Of a stretch of 64,000 bases of DNA, positions 1 to 7,686 are shown piece after piece; the stretch's first letter is position 1; each line of letters begins with the position of its first letter. Made by a program: the position numbers and the translations under genes. The stretch comes from Elusimicrobia bacterium GWF2_62_30 (GTDB lineage: Bacteria; Elusimicrobiota; Elusimicrobia; Elusimicrobiales; UBA9959). The stretch covers positions 24,483 through 88,482 of the forward strand of contig MGUK01000044.1 in assembly GCA_001799995.1 (NCBI GenBank), written 5' to 3'. Under the pieces are notes generated by a model. It saw only the letters and a list, made by a program, of their open reading frames with translations, ran no database searches and was not told the origin of the DNA.

Positions 1-1
1 G

Positions 2-121
2 ACGCTGCGCGGCCTGCTCTTCGACAACCAGGCCGTCCCGGTGGACCTCGTTCCGGCCCGGGTAGAACTGAACGCCGAGCAGTCGAAAAGCCTGCGCCAG
101 CTGATGAATTTTTACAGGTAA
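2..121 (+). CDS. C-terminal end of an unknown protein (cut by window edge)
   Basis: An open frame runs from the left edge to a TAA at 119-121, giving the last 39 residues of a protein that ends in QLMNFYR. The fragment is too short to assign to a family. It is taken as coding because the frame is open and a strong terminator follows 20 bases after the stop. The real start lies outside the window. Confidence 0.5.
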   Translation, partial: TLRGLLFDNQAVPVDLVPARVELNAEQSKSLRQLMNFYR

Positions 122-140
122 AGGTTCCCGCCGCGACAAA

Positions 141-171
141 ATACCCCCGCCGTACGCGGGGGTATTTTTTT
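141..171 (+). terminator. Bidirectional Rho-independent terminator
   Basis: A perfect 10-bp stem (141-150 with 156-165, loop CGTAC) is followed by a run of seven T at 165-171. The bases before the stem are A-rich, so it can also stop minus-strand transcription. It separates the convergent unknown gene (plus) and lysA (minus), whose stop lies 12 bases further on. Confidence 0.85.
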
Positions 172-182
172 AGATGGAAGGA

Positions 183-1403
183 TTAAGGCAGTTCGGCGGC
201 TACGAGGTCGCGCAGGGTCTCGCGGCGGCGCACCAGGCGCCAGGAGGCGGCGCCGGTGATAAGCGCCTCCGCCGCGCGCGGGCGGGAATTGTACTGCGAG
301 CTCATCGAGAAGCCGTAGGCGCCCGCCGACAGCACCAGGAGCAGGTCCCCGGCCGCCGGCTCCGGCAGGCGCACGCCTTTGGCCAGGAAATCGCCGCTTT
401 CGCAGACCGGCCCCACCACGTCGAATTTTTTAACGGGCCCGCGCGGGCCCGCCACCGGCACCACGGGATGCTTCGCGCCGTAGATGGCGGGACGCACCAG
501 GTCGTTCATGGCGCCGTCCACGACGATGAAATTCTTATCCCCGCCCCGCTTACGGTAGATCACCCTGGTGAGCAGGGCGCCGCACGGCGCGGCGATGGAG
601 CGGCCGGGCTCCAATATCACCTTAAGCCCGGTACCGCTGAAAACCCCGCCCACGGCCCGCGCAAGCGCGGAGAGGCCCGGCATCTCGGCGCCTTCCTTCA
701 CGCCCCAGCCGCCGCCCACGTCGGCATATTTAAGCGTGACGCCGCGCGAGGCGAGCTTGACGATGAAAGCGGCCAGCCGCCCCGCGGCCAGCGCGTAGGG
801 CGCCGCCGACTGCACCTGGGAGCCTATATGGAACTGCGCGCCGACGGGCCGCAGCCATTTGGACTCGGCCGCGTACATATAGATCTTCAGCGCTTCGTCG
901 AACGACACGCCGAACTTGCTGCCCAGCTTGCCGGTGGTGATATACCTGTGGGTATGCGGGTCCACGTCGGGGTTGATGCGCAGGGAGACCGGGGCCGGCT
1001 TCTTCAGCCTGGCCGCGGCCTTCTCAAGGGCCAGCACCTCTTCGAAAGATTCGGCGTTTATGAACAGGATGCCGGCCTTCAGCGCGTACTCAAGCTCCTC
1101 GGCCGTCTTGCCGACCCCGGAAAAGATAATTTTCCCGGGCTTGAAGCCGGCGCGCAGCGCGCGGTAAAGCTCTCCCCCGCTGACCACGTCGGCGCCGAAG
1201 CCCTCCCGGGCCGCCAGCGCGCAGAGCGCGCCGTTGGAATTGGCCTTCAGGGCGTAGCAGAAGAGCGGGTCGAGGGCGCGGAAAGCTTTTTTATAAGCGC
1301 GCAGCTGTTTTAGAAAAGCCGCCTGGGAGTAGACGTACGCGGGAGTGCCGGCGCGCGCGGCGATGGTCTTAAGGAGGGCCGGAGGAAAATATTTGGAAAG
1401 CAT
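183..1403 (-). CDS. lysA: Diaminopimelate decarboxylase
   Basis: PLP-dependent decarboxylation of meso-diaminopimelate to L-lysine, the last step of lysine synthesis, in the cytoplasm. The 406-residue length is normal for the family. Visible motifs are YALKANSN with the PLP lysine at about residue 53, the FHIGSQ barrel motif, the glycine-rich DVGGGWG, the phosphate-binding EPGRSI, and the active-site CESGDF and AYGFSMSSQYN near the C-terminus. The gene stands alone between two terminators. No Shine-Dalgarno is seen before the ATG, but a TATATC sequence lies 9 bases upstream, so the transcript may be nearly leaderless. The assignment is secure. Confidence 0.95.
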   Translation of the reverse strand: MLSKYFPPALLKTIAARAGTPAYVYSQAAFLKQLRAYKKAFRALDPLFCYALKANSNGALCALAAREGFGADVVSGGELYRALRAGFKPGKIIFSGVGKTAEELEYALKAGILFINAESFEEVLALEKAAARLKKPAPVSLRINPDVDPHTHRYITTGKLGSKFGVSFDEALKIYMYAAESKWLRPVGAQFHIGSQVQSAAPYALAAGRLAAFIVKLASRGVTLKYADVGGGWGVKEGAEMPGLSALARAVGGVFSGTGLKVILEPGRSIAAPCGALLTRVIYRKRGGDKNFIVVDGAMNDLVRPAIYGAKHPVVPVAGPRGPVKKFDVVGPVCESGDFLAKGVRLPEPAAGDLLLVLSAGAYGFSMSSQYNSRPRAAEALITGAASWRLVRRRETLRDLVAAELP

Positions 1404-1413
1404 GGTTATAAGG

Positions 1414-1447
1414 ATATAAAAAAAAGCGGGGAGCTTTCCCGCTTTTT
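1414..1447 (-). terminator. Rho-independent terminator downstream of tRNA-Leu
   Basis: A 10-bp stem (1421-1430 with 1438-1447, 7-base loop) reads on the minus strand into a T-run interrupted only at its end. It lies 3' of tRNA-Leu and just before lysA, so it should end the tRNA transcript and insulate lysA. Confidence 0.8.
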
Positions 1448-1516
1448 ATCTGTCTCACCTTTAGCGAATTGGAATTACGTATGCGGGGGGTGACCGATGA
1501 TACAGCCAATTGTGTC

Positions 1517-1565
1517 GTCCGCCTTCGGCGGACTCCGCCCGAACCCCTTTCGGAAATGGGGGTTC
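1517..1565. repeat. Two adjacent hairpins downstream of tRNA-Leu
   Basis: The first is a 7-bp inverted repeat with a 3-base TTC loop (1517-1523 with 1527-1533). The second is a 7-bp stem (1541-1547 with 1559-1565) with an inner TTTCGGAAA. On the minus strand the first has a cGAAg-type loop. The same hairpin style recurs beside tRNA-Val at 63644-63734. There is no T-run, and the true terminator lies further on at 1414-1447. Confidence 0.6.
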
Positions 1566-1586
1566 TCGCCCCCCCTTTTTAAATTC

Positions 1587-1668
1587 TGCTCGGGGGGGGA
1601 CTCGAACCCCCACGCCGTTAGGCACACGCCCCTCAAACGTGCGTGTCTACCAGTTCCACCACCCGAGC
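1587..1668 (-). tRNA. tRNA-Leu, anticodon GAG
   Basis: The minus strand folds into a full class II tRNA. The acceptor stem is GCTCGGG paired with CCCGAGC, the D-arm contains GGTGGAACTGGTAGAC, the anticodon stem CACGT/GCGTG carries the loop TTGAGGG (anticodon GAG), a long variable arm is present, and the T-arm reads GGGGGTTCGAGTCCCCC. The discriminator base is A and the CCA end is not encoded. The terminator at 1414-1447 lies downstream. Confidence 0.95.
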
Positions 1669-1752
1669 ATAGATCTGTGTTTAACCGGGCGCCGGGCTTG
1701 TTCCCCGCCGTGACTTCCGGTAAATCGAAACTTTAAAAGAACTGTGTATATT

Positions 1753-1782
1753 TTACCAAATTCCCGGCGAAAATTGTAAAAT
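1753..1782 (+). promoter_or_regulatory. Candidate promoter of the CNNM/EIIA gene
   Basis: A TAAAAT -10-like hexamer at 1777-1782 is preceded by TTACCA (1753-1758) with an 18-base spacer. The predicted start of transcription falls at or one base before the ATG at 1790. No Shine-Dalgarno is visible, so a leaderless message is likely. Confidence 0.4.
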
Positions 1783-1789
1783 ATGAGAA

Positions 1790-3310
1790 ATGACAGAATT
1801 GCTTTACCTCCTGGCCGCGTTGTTCTTCCTGTTGCTCAACGCCTTCTTCGTCCTTTCCGAATTCGCGGTGGTAAAGGTCCGGTTTACCCGCCTTGAAGAG
1901 CTGGCCGCCAAGGGTATAACCCGCGCAAAAATAGCCAAAGAAGCCGTAAAAGACCTGGAGGCCTACCTCTCCACCGCCCAGCTCGGCATTACCATAGCCA
2001 GCATCGGCCTGGGCTGGGTAGGCGAGCCCGCCCTGGCGCACCTCATTGCCCCCCTCTTCGATCTTTTGGGCGTCGCCGCCAACCCGGCCGCGCTCCATAC
2101 GGCGTCCATCGCCCTGGCCTTCACCATTATTACCGCCTTTCACGTGGTGCTCGGGGAACTGGTACCGAAGAACATGGCCATCCGCATGCCGGAAAAATCC
2201 GCCCTCTGGATAGCCGCGCCGTTCAAATTCTTCCACACGGTATTCTTCGTCCCCATGTGGCTGCTCAATGAAAGCGCCAACCTGGTGCTGCGCCTGCTGC
2301 ATGTAAAGGCGAACCAGGAAGAAACCATCCACTCCGACGAGGAGTTGCGCATGATACTCGGCCAGTCGCAGGAGCACGGCAAGATCTCGCTGGGCCGCCT
2401 GATGATGTTCGAACACCTTTTCGATTTCGGCAAGACCAGGATAAAAGAGGTAATGACCCCCCGCGGCGCTATAGCCCTCCTTGATCCGGCCGCCCCCTGG
2501 GAGTCTAACCTCAAGATAATAAAAGAGAGGAAATTATCCCGCTACCCTCTCGGCCCGGCCGCAGGCCCGATAACGGGCTACGTCCACTTCAAGGATATGG
2601 CGTCCTGCATGCTCAACCCCGGCAACTGCGGCGTGCCGGACCTGGCCGCCATCAAGAGGCCGCTGGCGGAGATCTCCGAAGAAAGTTCGGTGGAGCGCGC
2701 CCTGAGGGAATTCCAGGAGAAGCGCATGCAGCTGGCGCTGGTAAAGACCGCCAAGGGAGAAATTTCCGGGCTGCTGACGATGGAGGACATCGTAGAGGAG
2801 CTGACCGGGGAGATACGCGACGAGTTTGAGCAGCCGCCCAAGCAGCTGCTCAGCTCCCTGCTGGTGCCGCACGCCTGCGAGCTAGATCTCACCGAAGCCG
2901 GGCGCTTCGAAGCGATAGAGGAAGTGCTCACCAAGCTGTACACCGCCTCTCCTACTTTCGACAAGGACGAAGCGCTGAAGGCCCTGATAAAGAGGGAGAC
3001 GAATTTTTCCACCGCGCTCGGGCACCAGACAGCTTTCCCCCATGCCCGCCTGGCCTCGCTGTCGAAGCCGCTGCTGGCGATAGGCAAAAGCCGCGAGGGC
3101 ATGTATTTCCCCTCCCCCGACGGCCAGCCGGTAAAAATGCTCTTCCTCATCCTGACGCCGTTCAACGAGCCCACGCTGCAGCTGAACATCCTTTCGCAGC
3201 TCTCCGGGCTGATCTCCAACGTGACCCTGCGCAAGCGCCTGTTCTCGGCCAAGACCTCGGCCAACCTGATGGACGTGATACGCACGTTCGAAAACAAAGT
3301 GATGGAATAA
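1790..3310 (+). CDS. CNNM (DUF21)/CBS-pair membrane protein with C-terminal PTS EIIA domain
   Basis: 506 residues in three parts. Residues 1-180 are a DUF21/CNNM transmembrane domain with hydrophobic segments near 4-24, 63-95, 105-125 and 140-165. Residues 215-345 are a CBS pair that starts at VMTPRG and ends at LLTMEDIVEELTGEI. Residues 350-505 resemble the PTS EIIA type 2 (PtsN/fructose) domain, with FPHAR placing H418 where the phosphorylated histidine sits. CNNM/CorC proteins are linked to magnesium and other cation efflux, and the usual C-terminal CorC/HlyC domain is replaced here. PTS-dependent control of a cation transporter is inferred. The gene stands alone between tRNA-Leu and secG. 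The two parts share one continuous frame, so this is a real fusion. Confidence 0.88.
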   Translation: MTELLYLLAALFFLLLNAFFVLSEFAVVKVRFTRLEELAAKGITRAKIAKEAVKDLEAYLSTAQLGITIASIGLGWVGEPALAHLIAPLFDLLGVAANPAALHTASIALAFTIITAFHVVLGELVPKNMAIRMPEKSALWIAAPFKFFHTVFFVPMWLLNESANLVLRLLHVKANQEETIHSDEELRMILGQSQEHGKISLGRLMMFEHLFDFGKTRIKEVMTPRGAIALLDPAAPWESNLKIIKERKLSRYPLGPAAGPITGYVHFKDMASCMLNPGNCGVPDLAAIKRPLAEISEESSVERALREFQEKRMQLALVKTAKGEISGLLTMEDIVEELTGEIRDEFEQPPKQLLSSLLVPHACELDLTEAGRFEAIEEVLTKLYTASPTFDKDEALKALIKRETNFSTALGHQTAFPHARLASLSKPLLAIGKSREGMYFPSPDGQPVKMLFLILTPFNEPTLQLNILSQLSGLISNVTLRKRLFSAKTSANLMDVIRTFENKVME

Positions 3311-3345
3311 AAGGCCCGCCGACAAAGGCCCGGGAACGGGCAAAG

Positions 3346-3379
3346 AAAAGCCCCGCGCCTAACGCGGGGCTTCTCTTTT
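3346..3379. terminator. Bidirectional terminator between the CNNM gene and secG
   Basis: A 10-bp GC-rich stem (3348-3357 with 3363-3372, loop CCTAA) is followed by CTCTTTT on the plus strand and flanked by AAAGAAAA on the other side. It serves two converging units. Confidence 0.8.
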
Positions 3380-3409
3380 GTGCCTGCCTGTTCCCTGCCG
3401 GACTTCCGC

Positions 3410-3775
3410 TTATTTCTTTACGGGAGCGGGAGCCGCTTTGGCCGGGGCCGCCGCGGGGGCGGGCTGGGTTCCCGGCTGGGCGGGAGCCGCCTGCTGGGCC
3501 GGAGGCTGCGTCGGCAGCGGGTTATCCTGCACCACCGAGCGGAACCGCGCGCTCGACGAGAAGATGGTGAGCAGCAGCGAGGTGGCCGCGAAGAGCGCGG
3601 CCGCGCCGGCGGTAAGCTTCTTTATGAAAGAAGTGCCGCTGGCGGCGTTAAAGAGCGAATCCCCGCCGCCGCCGAACATGGAAAGCGCCGACCCTTTGCT
3701 GGTCTGGAACACCACTATGGCCAGTATCAGGATGATGGCAAGCAGCACGTGAACGGTTATGATAACGGTATACAT
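3410..3775 (-). CDS. secG: Preprotein translocase subunit SecG
   Basis: A small inner-membrane subunit of the SecYEG channel. The 121 residues hold two transmembrane helices (about 3-22 and 53-74), separated by the glycine-rich loop SMFGGGG and the SLFNAASGTSFIKKLT segment typical of SecG. Beyond residue 85 is a Pro/Ala/Gln-rich tail of about 35 residues ending in PVKK, a low-complexity extension seen in some diderm lineages. It is the last gene of the gap-COG2403-pgk-secG operon, 15 bases after pgk, and the order pgk(-tpiA)-secG is common in bacteria. Confidence 0.92.
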   Translation of the reverse strand: MYTVIITVHVLLAIILILAIVVFQTSKGSALSMFGGGGDSLFNAASGTSFIKKLTAGAAALFAATSLLLTIFSSSARFRSVVQDNPLPTQPPAQQAAPAQPGTQPAPAAAPAKAAPAPVKK

Positions 3776-3790
3776 TAATATTCCTCCGGG

Positions 3791-5008
3791 TTATTTCTGC
3801 GAGAGCGCCACCAGACCGGGCAGCTGCTTCCCTTCTATAAATTCTAGGCTGGCGCCGCCGCCGGTCGAACAATGCGAGATATTCTCCGACTTCACCTTCG
3901 CCGTTTTCAGGACGGAGAGGGTGTCGCCGCCGCCCAGGATGGTGGTGGCGCCGCCGCGCGTGGCCTGCGCCATGGCGTTAGCCACGGTGATGCTGCCGCT
4001 GGCGAAAGCCGGCGTCTCGAAGATGCCGACAGGGCCGTTCCAGAAGATGGTCTTGGAGGACTTGATCTTGTCGGCGAACAGCAGTTCCGTGCGGGGGCCT
4101 ATGTCCACGCCTATCCAGCCGTCCGGCACGGCCATCGCCTGCGTCACGTCCACCTTGGCGTCGGGCTTTATTTCCTGCACCACGCGGTGGTCGGCCGGCA
4201 GCAGCATCTCGACGTTGTTGCGGTGGGCCTTCAGGATGATGTTCTTGGCCTCTTCCACCTTTTCCGCCTCGAGGAGCGACTTGCCGATATTGGTGTTCTG
4301 CGCGGCCAGGAAAGTATAGGCCATGCCGCCGCCGATGATAAGGGTGTCCACTTTCTCGATAAGGCTGTACAGCACGCTGATCTTGTCGGAGACCTTGGCC
4401 CCGCCGATGATGGCGAGGAAAGGCCGTACGGGGCTGACCATGGCCTTGTCGAGGTACTCCAGTTCCTTCTGCACCAGGAAGCCTATGGCCCCGGGCAGTG
4501 ACTTGCAGATGGCGGAGGTGGAGGCGTGCGCGCGGTGCAGCGCGCCGAAAGCCTCCTGCACGAAGAATTCCCCGTGTTTGGCCAGCAGCTTGGCGAAAGC
4601 TTCGTCGTTCTTCTCTTCCTCGGCGTGGTAGCGCAGGTTCTCGAGGAGCACTATCTCCCCCTTCTTGGCCGCGGCCACGACCTTGTCCGCTTCCGGTCCC
4701 ACGCAGTCGGGCGCGAAATGGACCTTGGCCCCCATCAGCTTTTCGAGATGGGCGACCAGGGGCTTCAGGCTGTATTTGGGCTCGGGCTTGCCCTTAGGGC
4801 GGCCCAGGTGCGCCATCAGCACCACCCGGTTGTTGCCCTCGAGCAGCAGCTTAACGGTCTTCATCGTCTCGCGCATGCGCGTGTCGTCCGTTATTACGCC
4901 GTCCTTCAGGGGCACGTTGTAGTCCACGCGGACCACTACGTTCTTATCCTTAAGGCGGGCGTCCTGCACTTTAGCCAGCTTCAATACGGTCTTGTTTTCC
5001 GTGGTCAT
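3791..5008 (-). CDS. pgk: Phosphoglycerate kinase
   Basis: Cytoplasmic glycolytic enzyme that transfers phosphate from 1,3-bisphosphoglycerate to ADP. The length of 405 residues is normal. RVDYNVPLKDG (about 27-37) and MAHLGRPKGK mark the substrate side, and GGAKVSDKI and GGGDTLSVL the nucleotide side. The start is supported by an AGAGGT ribosome-binding site. The gene lies 15 bases upstream of secG and 62 bases downstream of the COG2403 gene, with a 10-bp hairpin in that gap. Confidence 0.96.
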   Translation of the reverse strand: MTTENKTVLKLAKVQDARLKDKNVVVRVDYNVPLKDGVITDDTRMRETMKTVKLLLEGNNRVVLMAHLGRPKGKPEPKYSLKPLVAHLEKLMGAKVHFAPDCVGPEADKVVAAAKKGEIVLLENLRYHAEEEKNDEAFAKLLAKHGEFFVQEAFGALHRAHASTSAICKSLPGAIGFLVQKELEYLDKAMVSPVRPFLAIIGGAKVSDKISVLYSLIEKVDTLIIGGGMAYTFLAAQNTNIGKSLLEAEKVEEAKNIILKAHRNNVEMLLPADHRVVQEIKPDAKVDVTQAMAVPDGWIGVDIGPRTELLFADKIKSSKTIFWNGPVGIFETPAFASGSITVANAMAQATRGGATTILGGGDTLSVLKTAKVKSENISHCSTGGGASLEFIEGKQLPGLVALSQK

Positions 5009-5034
5009 CTTGTACCTCTTAAATTTTAGCCGCG

Positions 5035-5059
5035 CCCGGGCCGGAAATACCGGCCCGGG
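5035..5059 (-). promoter_or_regulatory. Intercistronic hairpin upstream of pgk
   Basis: A perfect 10-bp GC-only stem (5035-5044 with 5050-5059, loop AAATA) lies between the COG2403 gene and the pgk ribosome-binding site. It has no T-run, so it is more likely an RNA-stability or processing element, or a weak attenuator, than a terminator. Confidence 0.55.
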
Positions 5060-5070
5060 GCGGGCTTGTC

Positions 5071-6384
5071 TTATATTACTTTCTTCAGGGCGGCCTTGAG
5101 GCCGCCGGCTTTGCGCTCTTTCAGGTCGTAAGTCACGCGCACGGACGGCTTGTTGAACTTCAGGTGGCGCGCCAGGTCTATGGGCGTGCCCACTATCACG
5201 ACGTCGGCTTTCACGTCGTTGATGGTCTTGTTAAGCTCGGCCATCTGCTTGTCGCCGTAGCCCATCGCCGGCAGGATGTCGGTGATCTGCTTGAAGTTCT
5301 CGTACACTTTCTTTATGGTGCCGATAGCGTACGGGCGCGGATCCACGATCTTGGCGGCTTTGTACTTCTTGGCGGCCACGTGGCCGGCGCCGAAGTGCAT
5401 GTCGCCGTGGGTCAGCGTGGGGCCGTCCTCTACGACCAGGACCCTCTTGCCCTTCACGGCGGCGGGATTGTCCACGGTCACGGGGCTCTCGGCCTCTATG
5501 ATCTGCGCTTTCGGGTTCATCGCCTTGATGTTCGCCTTAACGACGGCTACTTCCTTGGCGGTGGCGGTGTCCACCTTATTGATGACGATGATGTCGGCCA
5601 TCCGCATGTTGGCGGCGCCGGGGTGGAAGGTGGCTTCGTGGCCGGAGCGCAGCGGGTCCGTCACGGTGATGTGGAGGTCCGGCTTGTAGAAGGGCAGGTC
5701 ATTGTTGCCGCCGTCCCACAGGATGACGTCCGCTTCCTTCTCGGCGCGCTTGAGGATCTCGCCGTAGTCCACGCCGGAGTAGATGATGTGGCCGGCGGCT
5801 ATGTGCGGTTCGTACTCCTCCATCTCCTCGATGGTGCACTTGTGCTTCTTGAGGTCCGCCAGGGTCTCGTAGCGCTGCCAGGTCTGGGCGACCAGGTCGC
5901 CGTAGGGCATGGGGTGGCGTATGGCCACCACCTTCTTGCCCATCTCCTTGAGCATGCCGGCAATGGCGCGGGTGGTCTGGCTCTTGCCGCAGCCGGTGCG
6001 CACGGCGCAGACGGCGACCACGGGCTTGCTGGACTTAATATAGGTATGCTCGCCGCTGAGCAGCTTGAAGTCGGCGCCGCAGGAGATGACCAGCGAGGCC
6101 TTGGCCATGACGGTATTGAAAGCCACGTCGGAGTAGGCGAACTCCACTTCGTCCACTTTCAGCTTTTTGATCAGGACCGGCAGTTCCTTCTCTTCGTATA
6201 TCGGGATGCCCTTCGGGTACAGCTTGCCGGCAAGTTCCTTGGGATACTTGCGGCCCGCTATGTTAGGGATCTGGTAGGCGGTGAACGCCACCACTTCGTA
6301 GGCAGGGTTGTTGCGGTAATACACGTTGAAGTTATGGAAGTCGCGGCCGGCAGCTCCCATTATCAGCACTCTTTTCTTAGCCAT
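5071..6384 (-). CDS. COG2403 GTPase, cyclic 2,3-diphosphoglycerate synthetase-like
   Basis: 437 residues. A Rossmann-like N-terminus (VLIMGAAGRDFHNFN) is followed by a P-loop at about 129-136 (RTGCGKSQ), a WDGGNND segment at 223-229 and an NKVD guanine-type motif at 269-272. This layout matches COG2403, the family of the archaeal cyclic 2,3-diphosphoglycerate synthetase. The archaeal enzyme cyclises 2,3-bisphosphoglycerate at the expense of ATP. The role of bacterial members is not established. Its place between gap and pgk, whose shared metabolite is 1,3-bisphosphoglycerate, supports a phosphoglycerate-linked job, but that is inference. It is flanked by hairpins at 5035-5059 and 6425-6449. 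Confidence 0.75.
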   Translation of the reverse strand: MAKKRVLIMGAAGRDFHNFNVYYRNNPAYEVVAFTAYQIPNIAGRKYPKELAGKLYPKGIPIYEEKELPVLIKKLKVDEVEFAYSDVAFNTVMAKASLVISCGADFKLLSGEHTYIKSSKPVVAVCAVRTGCGKSQTTRAIAGMLKEMGKKVVAIRHPMPYGDLVAQTWQRYETLADLKKHKCTIEEMEEYEPHIAAGHIIYSGVDYGEILKRAEKEADVILWDGGNNDLPFYKPDLHITVTDPLRSGHEATFHPGAANMRMADIIVINKVDTATAKEVAVVKANIKAMNPKAQIIEAESPVTVDNPAAVKGKRVLVVEDGPTLTHGDMHFGAGHVAAKKYKAAKIVDPRPYAIGTIKKVYENFKQITDILPAMGYGDKQMAELNKTINDVKADVVIVGTPIDLARHLKFNKPSVRVTYDLKERKAGGLKAALKKVI

Positions 6385-6424
6385 GTTGCTCTCCTATCGA
6401 AACACGAACAAGCCGGGCGTCTTA

Positions 6425-6449
6425 GGGTCCGCGCGCGCGGCGCGGACCC
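6425..6449 (-). promoter_or_regulatory. Intercistronic hairpin between gap and the COG2403 gene
   Basis: A 10-bp stem (6425-6434 with 6440-6449, loop GCGCG) lies just after the gap stop codon on the minus strand. Together with the similar hairpin at 5035-5059 it brackets the COG2403 cistron. No T-run follows. A role in uneven mRNA stability is inferred. Confidence 0.55.
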
Positions 6450-6463
6450 GACACCCAGGCAGA

Positions 6464-7516
6464 TCAAAGGCCCTTCTGGATCATCAGCAGGGCAAGGTCG
6501 ACGACGCGGTTGGAATAACCCCACTCGTTGTCGTACCAGGCCAGCACTTTGGCCATGTTCCCGCCGATAACCTTGGTGCTCTTGGCGTCCACGCTGGAGC
6601 TCAGCGGGGAGTGGTTGAAGTCGATGCTGACGAGCGGCTCGTCGACGTAGTCCATGATGCCTTTCATCGGGCCCTCGGCGGCCTTCTTGATGGCGGCGTT
6701 GATCTCTTCGGCGGTGGCGGGCTTGGCCAGGGTGACGGTGAGGTCGACCACGGAAACGTTGGGGGTAGGCACGCGGATGGCGAAGCCGTCCATTTTCCCC
6801 TTCAGCTCGGGCATGACCAGGGCGATGGCCTTGGCGGCGCCGGTGGAGGTCGGGATCATGGAAAGAGCGGCGGCGCGGGCGCGGCGCAGGTCGGAATGGG
6901 CCATGTCGTGGATCTTCTGGTCGTTGGTGTAGGCGTGGATGGTGGTCATCAGGCCTTTCTCGATGCCCCAGTTGTCCTGCAGGACCTTGCAGAAAGGCGC
7001 CAGGCAGTTGGTGGTGCAGGAGGCGTTGGAGACCACGTTGTGGGCCTTCGGGTCGTACTTATTATCGTTGACGCCCATCACGATGGTGATATCCTCGCCT
7101 TCGGCGGGGGCGCTGATGATGACTTTCTTCGCGCCGCCCTTGGTGATATGGTTCTCTGCGCCTTCCACGGTCTTGCCCTTCTTGTTCACGCCGTCCTTCT
7201 TGATGGTGAACAGGCCGGTGGATTCCACCACGATCTCGACGCCCAGGCTTTTCCAGTTAATGGCGGCCGGGGACTTTTCCTTGAAAACCTTTATTTTCTT
7301 GCCGTCGACGGTGATCTCGTCGTCGGCGGTGGCCTTCACGTCGCCCTGCAGGCGGCCGTGCACGGAATCGTACTTAAGAAGATGGGCGTTGGTCTTGGAG
7401 TCGGTGAGGTCGTTGATAGCCACCAGCTCGAGTTTGCCGTCGGTCCGCGCCAGTATCGCGCGCGCTACCAGCCTGCCGATGCGTCCGAAACCGTTAATGC
7501 CAATTTTAGTCGCCAT
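6464..7516 (-). CDS. gap: Glyceraldehyde-3-phosphate dehydrogenase, type I
   Basis: NAD-dependent oxidation and phosphorylation of glyceraldehyde 3-phosphate in glycolysis. The 350 residues start with the Rossmann motif NGFGRIGR (8-15). The acidic residue in AINDLTD (near 36) favours NAD over NADP. The catalytic cysteine is C167 in SNASCTTN, and the C-terminal [12 protein letters not shown] is intact. The start has a GGAGG site 11 bases upstream and a perfect TATAAT at 7588-7593. It is the first gene of the gap-COG2403-pgk-secG operon. Confidence 0.97.
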   Translation of the reverse strand: MATKIGINGFGRIGRLVARAILARTDGKLELVAINDLTDSKTNAHLLKYDSVHGRLQGDVKATADDEITVDGKKIKVFKEKSPAAINWKSLGVEIVVESTGLFTIKKDGVNKKGKTVEGAENHITKGGAKKVIISAPAEGEDITIVMGVNDNKYDPKAHNVVSNASCTTNCLAPFCKVLQDNWGIEKGLMTTIHAYTNDQKIHDMAHSDLRRARAAALSMIPTSTGAAKAIALVMPELKGKMDGFAIRVPTPNVSVVDLTVTLAKPATAEEINAAIKKAAEGPMKGIMDYVDEPLVSIDFNHSPLSSSVDAKSTKVIGGNMAKVLAWYDNEWGYSNRVVDLALLMIQKGL

Positions 7517-7587
7517 GTTATATTTATCCTCCGTGAAACGTGATTTACCGAAATCTTAGCGCGCCCCTGTACCGCGAACGCACCTTA

Positions 7588-7593
7588 ATTATA
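7588..7593 (-). promoter_or_regulatory. -10 element of the gap operon promoter
   Basis: A perfect TATAAT on the minus strand, about 72 bases upstream of the gap start codon. No good -35 hexamer is seen at 16-18 bases. The 7517-7686 region is a divergent intergenic region shared with the plus-strand Wzy-like gene. Confidence 0.5.
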
Positions 7594-7673
7594 ACAAATT
7601 CCCCCCCTCCAGGTCCTTTGACCTGCGGCAAGCCCTGACGCCTCCGGGGAGAGGGCCGCGGCGGAGTTATTGG

Positions 7674-7679
7674 TATAAT
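7674..7679 (+). promoter_or_regulatory. -10 element of the Wzy-like gene (leaderless arrangement)
   Basis: A perfect TATAAT ends 7 bases before the ATG at 7687, so transcription should begin at the start codon. No Shine-Dalgarno fits. The -35 region is not convincing. Confidence 0.5.
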
Positions 7680-7686
7680 ATCCCGC

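Noticed and set aside
1497..1736. A 79-codon plus-strand frame across tRNA-Leu
   Set aside because: It covers the tRNA and hairpins on the opposite strand; no coding signal.
5164..6570. A 468-codon plus-strand frame opposite the COG2403 gene and the gap end
   Set aside because: Gly/His/Val-rich antisense composition; the minus strand has P-loop and NKVD motifs.
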